Positions 33,525-42,887 of a DNA stretch of 59,643 nt are shown piece by piece. Each line of letters starts with the position of its first letter. Within the stretch, counting starts at the first letter, position 1. The notes beneath the pieces were generated by a model. That model was not told the origin of the DNA. It did not search any database and saw nothing but the letters and a program-made list of their open reading frames with translations. The translations under genes were made by a program, and so were the position numbers. This DNA comes from a marine bacterium B5-7 (GTDB lineage Bacteria > Pseudomonadota > Gammaproteobacteria > BQJM01), in contig BQJM01000007.1 in assembly GCA_021604705.1 (NCBI GenBank), positions 1 to 59,643 on the forward strand, read 5' to 3'.

Positions 33525-34217
33525 ATGCCTGAACGCCTACAAAAACTCCTTGCCAAACATGGCATTGCCTCCCGCCGTCAAGTTGAAACTTGGATCACAG
33601 AAAAACGTATTACGGTAAACGGTGAGATTGCTAAACTTGGCTGCCAAGCGGAGGCAACGGATACGATTACGCTGAATGACGAAGCACTTGTTTTGGCGCC
33701 GACAAAAAAACACCAACACCTCATGTACAACAAGCCGTGCGGAGAAATTTGTACGCGTGAAGATCCTCAAGGTCGGCCGACGGTTTTTGATAATTTACCA
33801 CCGCTAGAAAACAGCCGTTGGATTAACATCGGACGTTTGGATGTGAATACGGAAGGTTTGTTATTGTTTACGACGGATGGTGATTTAGCCAATCAATTCA
33901 TGCACCCTAAAAATGAAGTGCCACGGACTTACTTGGTTAAGACAACCGATGAAATTACTGCAGAGCGAAAAAAACAATTATCAAAAGGCGTCAAACTAGA
34001 AGACGGTATGGCACGCTTTGACGACATAAAACTCCTTGAAAACCAGCAAGCGATTGTGACGCTACATCGTGGCAAGAATCGCGAAGTTCGCCGCTTGTTT
34101 GAATCACAAGGCCTTAAAGTCATGCGTTTAAAACGCATTGCCTTTGCCGGGGTTACGCTGCCAAAAGGAATGCCTCGTGGTGATCTTATGATTTTACAAA
34201 CATTGTCGCTGGGATAA
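33525..34217 (+). CDS. rluB: 23S rRNA pseudouridine synthase RluB
   Basis: RluB converts a uridine of 23S rRNA helix 89 (2605 in E. coli) to pseudouridine. An S4 RNA-binding domain opens the protein (ERLQKLLAKHGIASRRQVET), and the catalytic block GRLDVNTEGLLLFTTDGDLA holds the active Asp. The C-terminal GKNREVRRLFESQGLKVMRL is typical of the RsuA/RluB class. It follows scpA and scpB, a conserved order. At 230 residues it lacks the long basic tail found on some RluB proteins; RluE or RluF are less likely given the context. Confidence 0.9.
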   Translation: MPERLQKLLAKHGIASRRQVETWITEKRITVNGEIAKLGCQAEATDTITLNDEALVLAPTKKHQHLMYNKPCGEICTREDPQGRPTVFDNLPPLENSRWINIGRLDVNTEGLLLFTTDGDLANQFMHPKNEVPRTYLVKTTDEITAERKKQLSKGVKLEDGMARFDDIKLLENQQAIVTLHRGKNREVRRLFESQGLKVMRLKRIAFAGVTLPKGMPRGDLMILQTLSLG

Positions 34218-34260
34218 TGAGCGTTGACTTTTCTTCGCTAATGCAAGCTTACGATGGATA

Positions 34261-34371
34261 GGCTGAGTGAAGTGTCCCTTTCAAAAAGCGTCGGCGGCAG
34301 GGATAGCCGGCGTCGAGCGCCAGGGATGGCAGTTAGTTTGCGTCTTTTGGAAAGGGATACTTTACTCAGCC
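34261..34371 (+). repeat. Variable-arm palindromic element, copy C
   Basis: The 28-base arms at 34261-34288 and 34344-34371 are inverted copies at 25 of 28 positions. The core at 34289-34343 begins CGTCGGCGGCAGGGATAGCC and ends TTTGCGT. The arms (GGCTGAGT, then TCCCTTTC) match no other copy. It lies between the convergent ends of rluB and the unknown gene at 34394. Confidence 0.9.
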
Positions 34372-34393
34372 ACTAGATACGTAATGAGTTAAT

Positions 34394-35485
34394 CTACTCT
34401 AGCAACAAACGCTTCACCTGTTTTTGTTCTACTTGAGCAGACAATTGCGCATGCGCATTACTAAGTTGTTGTAATTGATGGGCATGTTCGATGAATGCCG
34501 TTTGTTGTTTTTCACGCAATTGTTCCATTTCACGTGCCTGGTCGGCACGGATCTGAGCGACGAACTTATATTGTGGTGTTTTCCGGCATTGTTTGAAATC
34601 ACTAGGACGCAAATTTCCTTCTTCCACACGTTGCTTAAATCCATCAACATTTTGATTAATGCTGGGTTGTTTTAGCAACATAATCATATCAGTAAACTGC
34701 TGGTTGAGCTCGGATTTTTTCTCAATATGCGTATGCGTGATGCTGCTGCTTTTTTCATTAAAAATAGCATTGCTCAGTGAGAGCGTTGTACCTTCATTAT
34801 TAAAATAATGCTGGACACGAAGAAAAATTGCTTCTGCATGAATAGGTCTAGCGATTGTTGCAATGTCAGCATCACTTAAATGCATACCAAAGTGTTGTTT
34901 CAATCCCACTTGAACCTGGCGAGCATGATGGCTACGCATGTTCTGGCATTTTTGTTGGTGCTTTTTAAGCGTGCTGATAAAACGATTGTCTAAATGTGAA
35001 CGCTGTTCTTTTAGCGCGCTTAATTCTTTCTGAAGAGGGTCTTGTGGCGCTGTTTCTACGGTGCTAAAACGCATGCCCATATTATCTAACATGAATCCGC
35101 TATTGTTTTCTGTGGGTATTTGCTCAAAATACATCGGATCAGTGGATGGAAGTTCTGCTTCTTCTAACTTGAAATCAACGGCCCCACGTCTGCGACGACG
35201 TCGCTTAGAAAATCCACTAAAGAAGCGTCCAACATTGGCACGCTGAAATTGTTTTTTTGCTGCACGACGTTTTCGTACCTGCACACCGAGCATGGCTAAT
35301 AACATTTTTTTCAAAATACTACCGGAACCTGTCATGGCTTTCTCAATATCGAAACGAGATACAGAAGCGCCAAACACCGTTTGCGCCCAATCTTGTAATG
35401 CGGGTTGTTTTCTAAATGCATGCCATGCATGACGTGCATCTTTTAATTGTTCAAGTGCATGTTTACGAGAGAAGAAATTGCTCAT
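34394..35485 (-). CDS. Unknown basic protein with polyarginine stretch
   Basis: I do not recognise this 363-residue protein. It has no signal peptide. Two strongly basic stretches stand out, RKRRAAKK at residues 71-78 and KRRRRRR at 94-100, which resemble nuclear localisation signals or RNA-binding tails. The second half is rich in Gln, His and Glu with coiled-coil potential (KKSELNQQFTDMIMLL, EMEQLREKQQTAFIEHAHQL). Placement is between rluB and mutS, both ordinary genes. A host-directed protein is one possibility, a nucleic-acid-binding protein another. The ATG at 35485 follows AGGAG. Confidence 0.7.
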   Translation of the reverse strand: MSNFFSRKHALEQLKDARHAWHAFRKQPALQDWAQTVFGASVSRFDIEKAMTGSGSILKKMLLAMLGVQVRKRRAAKKQFQRANVGRFFSGFSKRRRRRRGAVDFKLEEAELPSTDPMYFEQIPTENNSGFMLDNMGMRFSTVETAPQDPLQKELSALKEQRSHLDNRFISTLKKHQQKCQNMRSHHARQVQVGLKQHFGMHLSDADIATIARPIHAEAIFLRVQHYFNNEGTTLSLSNAIFNEKSSSITHTHIEKKSELNQQFTDMIMLLKQPSINQNVDGFKQRVEEGNLRPSDFKQCRKTPQYKFVAQIRADQAREMEQLREKQQTAFIEHAHQLQQLSNAHAQLSAQVEQKQVKRLLLE

Positions 35486-35614
35486 GATAAAACTCCTTTT
35501 TATACCCCAATCCTATACTGCTCAAACACTGGCAATATGAGTACTATTTGCTCAGGGGATGGTAAGTATAGACTATGGGTTTGATGTCAAAAGTGAGTTT
35601 AAATCATTCTTCTT

Positions 35615-35650
35615 TCGGCAATGTCTATAGTGGACTATGGACATTGCCGA
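35615..35650 (-). terminator. Hairpin downstream of mutS
   Basis: A 16-base stem (TCGGCAATGTCTATAG and its partner, one G-T pair) with a TGGA loop stands about 20 bases after the mutS stop. The T tract is weak, so it may be a transcript-end stabiliser, not a true terminator. Confidence 0.6.
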
Positions 35651-35668
35651 GAGTTGATATCAATAGCG

Positions 35669-38071
35669 TCATTCAGAGGTAACAGGCGTAGCGCGCTGCG
35701 CTTCCAGGGCAGCGAGGCGTTGTTTCGCTACTGTGATCACGTCTCGCGGGATACCCGCCAGTTGTGCAACCTGCAGGCCGTAGCTTTTGTCTGCGGGACC
35801 ATCGCTGACTGCATGCAAGAAAATAATGTGATCGCCTTGTTCCACCGCATTAAGATGTACATTGGCAACGGTCGAATGCGTGTTAGCAAGTTCGGTTAAT
35901 TCAAAATAATGTGTGGCAAATAAAGTGTAAGCCTTTAATGTTTTCGCTAAATAGTCTGCGCATGCCCATGCCAAAGCTAAACCATCAAAGGTGCTGGTGC
36001 CGCGTCCCACTTCATCGAGCAAGACTAAACTGTTTTCTGTCGCATGATGTAAGATGTTCGCAGTCTCTGTCATTTCGACCATAAACGTGGAACGGCCACT
36101 GGCTAAATCATCGCTGGCACCAATGCGTGTGAAAATACGATCGACTGGACCAATCTTGGCATAACGTGCAGGTACAAAACAACCGGTGTGCGCTAACAAG
36201 GTAATTAAAGCGATTTGACGCATATAAGTGGATTTACCACCCATGTTGGGACCGGTAATGATGAGCATGCGACGTGCATCAGATAAGTCTATGTCGTTGG
36301 GAACAAAAGGTTCTGATTGATAATGTTCAACCACTAAATGTCTTCCCCCCTCAACATGAATGCCTGTTTCTTTGCTTAATGCCGGTTTTGTTAACTGCAG
36401 GGCATCGGCACGTTCAGCAAAGTTCACTAAAACATCTAAGTCGGCTAGCGCATATGCCATCGCTTGCAATGGTGCTAGGTGTTGATTGAGGGTTTCAATT
36501 AATTCTTCATAGAGTTGTTTTTCACGGGCAAGTGATAGCGCTTTGGCGGATAATACTTTTTCTTCAAAGGTTTTTAATTCTGGCGTGATGTAACGCTCGG
36601 CATTTTTTAGCGTTTGGCGACGAGTGTAATGCGTTGGTGCCTGTGCAGATTGGCCTTTTGAAATTTCAATAAAATAACCATGCACACGGTTATAACCCAC
36701 TTTCAGCGTAGAAATACCCGTTTTTTCACGTTCTTCTTGCTCTAGCTTTACTAGGAATCCTTCAGAATGTTCGCTTAAGGCACGGTATTCATCGAGTTGC
36801 TCGTCAAACCCTGGTGCAATTACACCACCGTCGCGAATTAATACGGGGGGATTGTCGATGACAGCGCGCACCAATAAATCTTCGATCTCAGGAAATCCTT
36901 GGCAAGCTTGCTGAATTTGCTGCAACATGTCGGCATCTAAGCATTGTAATTGCTGAGATAAACCTGGTAACTGTTGCAAGGTCTGACGCAAACACAATAA
37001 ATCTCGTGGTCGCGCTGATCGTAATGCAACACGTGCTAATACACGTTCCACATCGCCCATGGGTTTTAAATAGGTTTGCAAAGATTCCACATGATCACGA
37101 CACTGTTGGACTGCTTGTTGACGCTGTGCAATATGGTCATGGCTGCGCAAAGGCTGATTTAACCAGCGATGTAATAAACGCGAGCCCATGGGGGTTTGTG
37201 TTTTATTGAGCACAGCCGCTAAGGTCATGGTTTTCTCGCCGCGTAAATTACGGGAAATTTCTAGATTTCGACGTGTATCCGTGTCCATTAAAATCGTGTC
37301 ATCAAGCGGGTAGACTTTTAAGGTTTGAATATGCGGCAGGGCAGTGCGCTGTGTCGCTTGTGCGTATTTCAATAAACAACCTGCTGCGCTAATGCCTAGA
37401 GGATAAGCCTCACAGCCAAATCCGGCGAGATTACTAATGTTGAAATGTTGTGTCAGCACATCCGTCGCAGAAGATAAACCAAAATCATAGTTGGGACGTA
37501 CGGTGATGTGTGCATCTGTTTTAAAGGGGCGTGACTCGGATTGCTCTCGTACCAACAATTCCGCTGGGTTCAATCGTAAAAGTTCACTGGATAAATTAGA
37601 TAGCGCGCATTCAAATAATTGAAATCGTCCGCTGCTCATGTCGAGCATGGCAACACCGGCTTGTTGTTTTTGCGTGTGAACTGCGACGATTAAGTTGTCT
37701 TGTTGTGCATCGAGTAGTGCTTCATCGCTGACGGTGCCAGGTGTGATAATGCGTGTGACAGCACGTTCGACAGGTCCTTTAGAGGTGGCCGGATCGCCAA
37801 TCTGATCGCAAATCGCAATGGACTCGCCAAGCTTCACTAGCTTTGCTAAATAATTTTCGACAGCATGATAGGGCACGCCAGCCATGGCGATAGGTTCGCC
37901 AGCGGATTGACCGCGCTTTGTCAGCGTTAAGTCGAGTAATTTTGCACCGCGTACAGCATCATCAAAAAACATTTCATAAAAATCACCCATGCGATATAGC
38001 AATAACATATCGGGGTGTTCGGCTTTGATGCGCAAATATTGCTGCATCATGGGGGTGTGTTTTGTCGTCAT
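35669..38071 (-). CDS. mutS: DNA mismatch repair protein MutS
   Basis: MutS recognises base mismatches and starts repair. The 800-residue protein has the mismatch-reading motif in [15 protein letters not shown] (Phe-x-Glu), the Walker A site [15 protein letters not shown] and the Walker B/ABC motifs around [16 protein letters not shown]. It lacks the longest C-terminal tetramerisation tail of E. coli MutS (853 residues), ending soon after [12 protein letters not shown]. It is transcribed alone, divergent from pncC. Confidence 0.97.
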   Translation of the reverse strand: MTTKHTPMMQQYLRIKAEHPDMLLLYRMGDFYEMFFDDAVRGAKLLDLTLTKRGQSAGEPIAMAGVPYHAVENYLAKLVKLGESIAICDQIGDPATSKGPVERAVTRIITPGTVSDEALLDAQQDNLIVAVHTQKQQAGVAMLDMSSGRFQLFECALSNLSSELLRLNPAELLVREQSESRPFKTDAHITVRPNYDFGLSSATDVLTQHFNISNLAGFGCEAYPLGISAAGCLLKYAQATQRTALPHIQTLKVYPLDDTILMDTDTRRNLEISRNLRGEKTMTLAAVLNKTQTPMGSRLLHRWLNQPLRSHDHIAQRQQAVQQCRDHVESLQTYLKPMGDVERVLARVALRSARPRDLLCLRQTLQQLPGLSQQLQCLDADMLQQIQQACQGFPEIEDLLVRAVIDNPPVLIRDGGVIAPGFDEQLDEYRALSEHSEGFLVKLEQEEREKTGISTLKVGYNRVHGYFIEISKGQSAQAPTHYTRRQTLKNAERYITPELKTFEEKVLSAKALSLAREKQLYEELIETLNQHLAPLQAMAYALADLDVLVNFAERADALQLTKPALSKETGIHVEGGRHLVVEHYQSEPFVPNDIDLSDARRMLIITGPNMGGKSTYMRQIALITLLAHTGCFVPARYAKIGPVDRIFTRIGASDDLASGRSTFMVEMTETANILHHATENSLVLLDEVGRGTSTFDGLALAWACADYLAKTLKAYTLFATHYFELTELANTHSTVANVHLNAVEQGDHIIFLHAVSDGPADKSYGLQVAQLAGIPRDVITVAKQRLAALEAQRATPVTSE

Positions 38072-38084
38072 ACGGCATTAAACC

Positions 38085-38222
38085 ATTGCTGGATTCTAGG
38101 TTCAAGTTGCTGCTGTCATCTTGGTTCCACAGCTGTATCCCCAGCTTTACCGCTGTTACTTCCACAGCAGTCAGCTTGATTCCACCGCCGTCACCCCGGG
38201 CTTGACCCGTGGTCTCCATACG
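38085..38222. other. Degenerate repeat region between mutS and pncC
   Basis: The gap between the divergent mutS and pncC genes contains several diverged copies of a CTGTCATC/CTGTTAC-like block with intervening CCACAGC or CCACCGC. These are reminiscent of the 42-bp REP units at 42353. No gene is seen. Promoters for both genes must lie in or near it. Confidence 0.45.
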
Positions 38223-38254
38223 TTACTCTAGCGGACAGTAGGCGGAGGATAACA

Positions 38255-38740
38255 ATGGATGCATTAACACATTTAGCGACCCAGCTGGGTGAGCGTTTGC
38301 AGGCAAAACAGCAGTGTTTAGCCCTGGCTGAATCCTGTACGGGTGGCTGGTTAGCCAAGGTGATCACCGACGTGCCGGGCAGCTCGGCTTGGTTTGAGCG
38401 AGGCTTGGTAACTTATAGCAATCAAGCTAAGCAGGATTTGTTAGGGGTGCCTACCGAAACGTTGGGAACACACGGCGCTGTCAGTGAGCAAACCGCACAG
38501 GCCATGGCAGCAGGTGTTCTAGCTAATACCCCCGTGGATATGGCGCTGGCCATCACCGGTATTGCAGGTCCAGATGGTGGCTCTGCGGATAAGCCTGTCG
38601 GTACGGTTTGGTTTGCTTGGGGTAAACGGGGTGGGGATGTTAAAACCAGCTGCCAGTATTTTTCGGGTGATCGAGAACAAATTCGTGCGCAAGCGGTAGC
38701 GTTTGCTTTAAAAAGTTTACATGGAGTAAGTGATGCCTAG
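38255..38740 (+). CDS. pncC: Nicotinamide-nucleotide amidase (CinA C-terminal domain)
   Basis: The 161-residue protein is the stand-alone CinA C-terminal domain, which deamidates nicotinamide mononucleotide in pyridine-nucleotide salvage. Conserved blocks are LALAESCTGGWLAKVITDVP and GSSAWFERGLVTYSNQAK, then ALAITGIAGPDGGSADKPVG. In gammaproteobacteria this form often lies upstream of recA; recA is not here, and an unknown gene overlaps its end instead. Confidence 0.92.
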   Translation: MDALTHLATQLGERLQAKQQCLALAESCTGGWLAKVITDVPGSSAWFERGLVTYSNQAKQDLLGVPTETLGTHGAVSEQTAQAMAAGVLANTPVDMALAITGIAGPDGGSADKPVGTVWFAWGKRGGDVKTSCQYFSGDREQIRAQAVAFALKSLHGVSDA

Positions 38741-39308
38741 TTCTAGTATTTCATATGTTCCTCTCACTGAAAGACCTATTTCTACAAATTACGATACAGT
38801 ACTGACTTCGCTGCATCAGGCTGTTCAACAACACACGGGTGAATCTGCAGCGCAATTGCAGCGGGCATTAGATACCTTACAAGTTTTACTGGAAGGCGCG
38901 GATGCATGGCTAGCAATGCGTGAGGTTCGACCAGAAAATGATAGTGTCACAACGCGTTTGAAGAAACAGCTGATGATGACAGCTGCGCGCACAAAAAAGA
39001 TGACGACAATCAAACAGCTTCGACAAACCGTGAATGAAAAACTGAATGGCCAAGAAGGATTGTTTGGTACTGATGCACTAGCATCTCCGCAACTTCCTGA
39101 GAAAGTGGACACGTGTGTGGCGATGATTTTGGCTATTTACAATAGTAAAAATATGGACATTGAATCTAAAGACAGTTGGCATTTACCTTTCTTTGGCCTG
39201 AAATATGCGAAACCCTTGGGCGCACAAAATTCTTTTGAAGAAATATTGGCTGCGGCTTACAAACAATTTGAGGAGCCTGAATCGTCTGGACCTAGCATCC
39301 ATCTGTGA
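38733..39308 (+). CDS. Unknown protein overlapping pncC
   Basis: I do not recognise this 191-residue protein. It has no signal peptide or membrane segment and appears mostly helical, with basic stretches such as RLKKQLMMTAARTKKMTTIK. The ATG at 38733 lies six bases after GGAG and overlaps the pncC stop, so it is probably translated with pncC. This is where recA often follows in related genomes. It is convergent with the thioesterase gene, two bases apart. Species-restricted function or effector status are open. Confidence 0.65.
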   Translation: MPSSSISYVPLTERPISTNYDTVLTSLHQAVQQHTGESAAQLQRALDTLQVLLEGADAWLAMREVRPENDSVTTRLKKQLMMTAARTKKMTTIKQLRQTVNEKLNGQEGLFGTDALASPQLPEKVDTCVAMILAIYNSKNMDIESKDSWHLPFFGLKYAKPLGAQNSFEEILAAAYKQFEEPESSGPSIHL

Positions 39309-39310
39309 TG

Positions 39311-39700
39311 CTATAGGTTTGCTTGTTCAATTGGTCTAGGTTTGCCGTTTTCATCGATGGCAACAAATACAAAAACTCCTTCAGCCACTTGTTCTTGTTG
39401 AAAAGATTCAAAACGTTTGACCCAAAGTTCTAGACGAATGTGCATGGACGTGCGGCCGATTTTTTCTAGCTCACCGAAGCACATCACGCAATCGCCGACT
39501 TGAACAGGTTTTTTAAAGATAACGGATTCAATGGCAACTGTTGTGGTGCGCCCTTTGCTGGTATGTCTAGATAGAATGGCAGCGCTAATATCCATTTGAG
39601 AAACTAGCCAGCCACCAAATATCTCACCGTTTACATTGCCGTCACGCGGCATGGCGATAGTTTGGCTGAGCAGTTCGCCGCGAGCTTGTTGATCGGACAT
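39311..39700 (-). CDS. yciA: Acyl-CoA thioesterase, YciA type
   Basis: A 129-residue hotdog-fold thioesterase that hydrolyses acyl-CoA. The family blocks are MPRDGNVNGEIFGGWLVSQM and TVAIESVIFKKPVQVGDCV, ending FVFVAIDENGKPRPI. The catalytic Asp/Asn region around GNVNGEIFGGW is intact. It is a single gene, convergent with the unknown gene at 38733 and downstream of the rpmB-rpmG terminator. Confidence 0.92.
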   Translation of the reverse strand: MSDQQARGELLSQTIAMPRDGNVNGEIFGGWLVSQMDISAAILSRHTSKGRTTTVAIESVIFKKPVQVGDCVMCFGELEKIGRTSMHIRLELWVKRFESFQQEQVAEGVFVFVAIDENGKPRPIEQANL

Positions 39701-39742
39701 GACAAAATACCTTTTGAGATTGTTGAGTTGTCAGTTTAGCAT

Positions 39743-39772
39743 AAAAAAAGACGCCTAGAAGGCGCCTTTTTT
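39743..39772 (-). terminator. Rho-independent terminator of rpmB-rpmG
   Basis: An A-rich run, the stem GACGCC, a short loop, the stem GGCGCC and a T run fold into a symmetrical hairpin just after rpmG. It could also act for the thioesterase side. Confidence 0.85.
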
Positions 39773-39791
39773 ACTGGATATATTTAACAGA

Positions 39792-39986
39792 TTACTTTTT
39801 AATCTTCGTTTCTTTGTAATCCACATGCTTACGCAACTTAGGATTATATTTTTTTAAGATTAATTTACCGGCAGTACTTTCTTTGCATGCAGATTTAAGC
39901 ACGGTGTAGAAATGTCCAGTACCTTCGGTGCAACGTAATTGGATTTTGAGATCCTTTTTCTTTTTGGATTTCTTCTTAACAGCCAT
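39792..39986 (-). CDS. rpmG: 50S ribosomal protein L33
   Basis: L33 of the large ribosomal subunit. The core QLRCTEGTGHFYTVLK and the end RKHVDYKETKIKK are diagnostic. At 64 residues it is about ten longer than most L33 proteins because of a lysine-rich N-terminus (MAVKKKSKKKKDLK). The Cys pairs of the zinc-binding form are absent or reduced to CTEG. It follows rpmB by three bases, the universal rpmB-rpmG pair. Confidence 0.95.
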   Translation of the reverse strand: MAVKKKSKKKKDLKIQLRCTEGTGHFYTVLKSACKESTAGKLILKKYNPKLRKHVDYKETKIKK

Positions 39987-39989
39987 GGT

Positions 39990-40226
39990 TTATACCTTCT
40001 CGCCGCGGGCAGCGATTTTTTGCAATACTGCATCGATGCCGAGTTTATCGATCAAGCGCAATCCTTTGGTGCTGACGCGCAACTTTACAAAACGTTTTAG
40101 CGATGGTGCCCAAACGCGATGCTTGTGTAAATTAGGGATGAAGCGACGACGCGTACGATTGCGCGCGTGCGACACGTTGTTACCCGTCATGGGACGTTTA
40201 CCGGTAACCTGACAAACTTGTGACAT
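39990..40226 (-). CDS. rpmB: 50S ribosomal protein L28
   Basis: A 78-residue L28 with the standard opening [20 protein letters not shown] and [18 protein letters not shown], then RLRVST-like [17 protein letters not shown]. It is the first gene of the rpmB-rpmG operon. Its promoter must lie in 40227-40415, shared divergently with tssB; I see no clear boxes there. Confidence 0.97.
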   Translation of the reverse strand: MSQVCQVTGKRPMTGNNVSHARNRTRRRFIPNLHKHRVWAPSLKRFVKLRVSTKGLRLIDKLGIDAVLQKIAARGEKV

Positions 40227-40415
40227 GTTTTGCTCCTGAAAGCATTCATCTGAGAGCCGGCAACTTTACCAAACATATAGCTTCCATGCAAGTTGTTTGT
40301 ACCCATATATTTTCAGCCAAATCGCACAGTTTGACCAATGGTCGGGTCGTTTGCTGTTTGCTAGAGTACCCGCTGAAGTTTTAATTATTTTTCTTTTAAA
40401 ATCAAGGGGTTAAGT

Positions 40416-40868
40416 ATGAGTTCTGCACCGAAAGCGCGCGTCAATATTGCGTTGAATTTAGAGACCCATGGCGCGAAATCTGAAACACAATTGCCACTAA
40501 AATTACTGGTGCTCGGACAGTTCTCGGGCAAAACATCGAATCAGCGTGTCTCTACTCGGACAAGACATCGTATCAATGTCCATAATCTGAACGATACCTT
40601 ACGGCAATTAGCACCTAGCCTTTCTTTGGGGGGTGCTTTGTCGTTCAAATCGATGGCAGATTTTTCGCCGGCGGGTGTGGTGCGACAAGTGCCAGCTTTG
40701 CAACGTTTATTGGCGATGCGAGATTTGCTGCGTGAACTAAAAGCGAATCTTAGCGATAACCCAGATTTGCGTCGTTGTTTAACGCGTTTGTGTCAAGAAA
40801 GCGACAGTTTATCTGCACTCAAAGATCAATTGCCGCAATTAGCGCCTATCAAGGAGGTACAGGGATGA
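40416..40868 (+). CDS. tssB: Type VI secretion sheath small subunit TssB (VipA)
   Basis: A 150-residue protein with the TssB/VipA order: an N-terminal RVNIALNLETHG, the strand LPLKLLVLGQFSGK, the segment RINVHNLNDTLRQLAPSL and the C-terminal helix ALQRLLAMRDLLRELKANL. TssB and TssC form the contractile sheath that drives the T6SS tube. It overlaps tssC by four bases. No other T6SS gene (baseplate, membrane complex, ClpV, Hcp, VgrG) lies in the window, so this pair is separated from any such cluster here. Confidence 0.87.
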   Translation: MSSAPKARVNIALNLETHGAKSETQLPLKLLVLGQFSGKTSNQRVSTRTRHRINVHNLNDTLRQLAPSLSLGGALSFKSMADFSPAGVVRQVPALQRLLAMRDLLRELKANLSDNPDLRRCLTRLCQESDSLSALKDQLPQLAPIKEVQG

Positions 40869-42334
40869 CAACGGTTTATCAAGAATTATGTGAGGTTGCG
40901 AATGTTGCACCTATGACGGATGTGTTGGATTGGCAACAGTTTTCTGATCCGACAAGTATGGCAGACAGTTCACGTGATGCGCGTTTAGCTGCTGCGGTGC
41001 GTGTTCTTGTGGATAGTTTGCCTGCGAAGGTACATGTTCAACGTGTCGATCGGGTGCTGATTGATTATCTTATTCAGCAATTAGATTCGCGTTTGAAAAC
41101 GGGCTTAGATGCCATTTTGCATGCGCCTGAGTTTCAGGATTTAGAGTCGCGATGGCGAGGATTGCAACATTTATTAAAGGCGATGGATGGAGGAACGGCA
41201 ACACAAGTTGATTTGCTGGATGTTGATAAAATTGCTTTGCAAGATGATTTTATAGAGTCGCAAGCGTTACATTTTTCCGGCTTATATCAGCATATTTACG
41301 TGGATGAGTATGATACGCCGGGTGGCGAGCCGTATAGTGCGATGATTACAGATTTTTCTTTCTCTGCAGAGACAAAAGAGTTAGATTTATTGCAGTCCAT
41401 GGGACAAGTCGCTGCCAGTGCGCACTGTCCTTTGATTGCTAATGTGGATCAAGCGTTTTTCGGGAAAGAGAATTTGGCCGATGTATTTGGTATTGATTGT
41501 TTAGACACGCATTTTGAGCAAGCACGTTATGTGCCTTGGCATCAGTTCAGAGAAACTGAATGGTCGCGTTATGTGGGCTTAACCTTTCCTAAATTTTTGA
41601 TCCGATTACCGTATGGCCAGCAGAATCCAGTGCGAGAATTTTATTACGAAGAAACAGTCAAGCATGCGATGAAAGATTATTGTTGGGGGGCTGCGAGTTT
41701 CTCTTTTGCGGCCAACATGGTGACCTGTTTTCAGCAAGAAGGATGGACGGTAAATATTCGTGGTCCAGCGTCGGGTGGTAAAGTAGATAATTTACCCTTG
41801 CATTTTGATCAGGGTTTTGAGGATTATCCGAAAGTCCCGACCCAGGCATTAATTTCTGAAACGAAAGAGCTTAGTTTGGCCAACTTGGGTTTGATTCCAC
41901 TGAGTTATTATAAGCACACGAATCAGGCCTGCTTTTTTTCAGCAAATTCTGCGCAGCGCCCAAAGATATTTAATGATGAAAAAGCCATGGCCAATAGCCG
42001 TATCAATGCACGATTACCCTATATTTTCTTGAGTTCTCGCATTGCACATTATTTGAAAGTCCTTCAGCGTGAAACGATTGGCAGTTATCATAGCCGCATG
42101 GATTTAGAAAATAAATTGAATACTTGGTTGCAGAGTTTAATCACGAAAATGCCGCATCCAGATCTGCAGGTGATGGCAAGTCATCCATTAAAAGAAGGGC
42201 AGGTGGAGGTGTTGTCGGTTGAAGATAATCCCGGGTTTTATCGGGTGAATTTACACATGACACCGCATTTCCAAGTAGAAGGGATGGATGTACAGTTATC
42301 GTTGGTATCGCAGTTACCGGCGGGCGAGACTTAA
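40865..42334 (+). CDS. tssC: Type VI secretion sheath large subunit TssC (VipB)
   Basis: A 489-residue full-length sheath protein. Diagnostic blocks are ILHAPEFQDLESRWRGLQHL, YSAMITDFSFS and GLTFPKFLIRLPYG, followed by DYCWGAASFSFAANMV and ARLPYIFLSSRIAHYLKVL. The C-terminal strand that interlocks sheath subunits is present (GFYRVNLHMTPHFQVEGMDV). I chose the ATG at 40865: AAGGAGG lies seven bases upstream and the ATG overlaps the tssB stop. The intact pair argues for selection despite the missing T6SS neighbours. Confidence 0.93.
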   Translation: MTTVYQELCEVANVAPMTDVLDWQQFSDPTSMADSSRDARLAAAVRVLVDSLPAKVHVQRVDRVLIDYLIQQLDSRLKTGLDAILHAPEFQDLESRWRGLQHLLKAMDGGTATQVDLLDVDKIALQDDFIESQALHFSGLYQHIYVDEYDTPGGEPYSAMITDFSFSAETKELDLLQSMGQVAASAHCPLIANVDQAFFGKENLADVFGIDCLDTHFEQARYVPWHQFRETEWSRYVGLTFPKFLIRLPYGQQNPVREFYYEETVKHAMKDYCWGAASFSFAANMVTCFQQEGWTVNIRGPASGGKVDNLPLHFDQGFEDYPKVPTQALISETKELSLANLGLIPLSYYKHTNQACFFSANSAQRPKIFNDEKAMANSRINARLPYIFLSSRIAHYLKVLQRETIGSYHSRMDLENKLNTWLQSLITKMPHPDLQVMASHPLKEGQVEVLSVEDNPGFYRVNLHMTPHFQVEGMDVQLSLVSQLPAGET

Positions 42335-42352
42335 GCTGTTATGACAAGAGAT

Positions 42353-42470
42353 GCTGTCATCCCGCACTTGATGCGGGATCTGCTGCTGGCCACCGCTGTC
42401 ATCCCGCACTTGATTCGGGATCTCCTGCTGGCCACCGCTGTCATCCCGCACTTGATGCGGGATCTCCATC
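42353..42470 (+). repeat. 42-bp REP units, nearly three copies
   Basis: GCTGTCATCCCGCACTTGAT and a GCGGGATCT-type completion repeat at 42353, 42395 and 42437. Each can form a CCCGC...GCGGG hairpin. They sit just after tssC, between convergent genes, and may end transcription. The six-frame reading AVIPHLMRDL is a translation artefact of such repeats. Confidence 0.9.
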
Positions 42471-42500
42471 AGCCTCTAGTGTACTTTGTAGAAGCCAAAG

Positions 42501-42836
42501 CTAAGAAGGACGTTTTCCTACAGGCGTTCTTGATGTAGGTGTTAGTTTGTTATCTGAAGAAGCTGGAGTATGAACCGGTGTATGGCCGGCATTAACATCG
42601 CCAAGTACTTGGCCTAGGCCAGGTGTCTTGGGTTCTTTACCTGCAGCGACTTGTGCTGCTTCTAATTCTTGTTGAAAACCTGGGCGTCTGGGGTCGATCT
42701 TTTCTTCGCTTTCGCCGGTGACAGCAGACACTAAGCGACGCCAAAAATCTTGAATACCTTGCAGCAAGCGGGATTTTGTTGTGACACCGAGTCGGCTTAG
42801 CATTTGTGTGGTATTTAAGGGCATGAAGCTATTCAC
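42501..42836 (-). CDS. Small unknown protein next to priA
   Basis: I do not recognise this 111-residue protein. Its N-terminal third is amphipathic (TQMLSRLGVTTKSRLLQGIQ, FWRRLVSAVTG). The rest is Pro/Thr/Gly-rich and likely unfolded, for example HTPVHTPASSDNK. The start is GTG at 42836 or ATG at 42824; neither has a strong ribosome site. It lies convergent with tssC across the REP units and divergent from priA. Whether it is a real gene is moderately supported by its length and regular codon use. Confidence 0.5.
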   Translation of the reverse strand: MNSFMPLNTTQMLSRLGVTTKSRLLQGIQDFWRRLVSAVTGESEEKIDPRRPGFQQELEAAQVAAGKEPKTPGLGQVLGDVNAGHTPVHTPASSDNKLTPTSRTPVGKRPS

Positions 42837-42887
42837 TTTCTCTGAGAATGGCTTTCAGTCTAGCATAAAAACCGGGATAATGAAGAG

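Noticed and set aside
42353-42470. Possible CRISPR array (regular 42-bp repeats)
   Set aside because: The whole unit repeats, with no unique spacers and fewer than three full units; it is a REP cluster, and no cas genes are present.
42341-42538. Open frame with repeated AVIPHLMRDL
   Set aside because: It only translates the 42-bp REP units; this phrase appears wherever such repeats occur.
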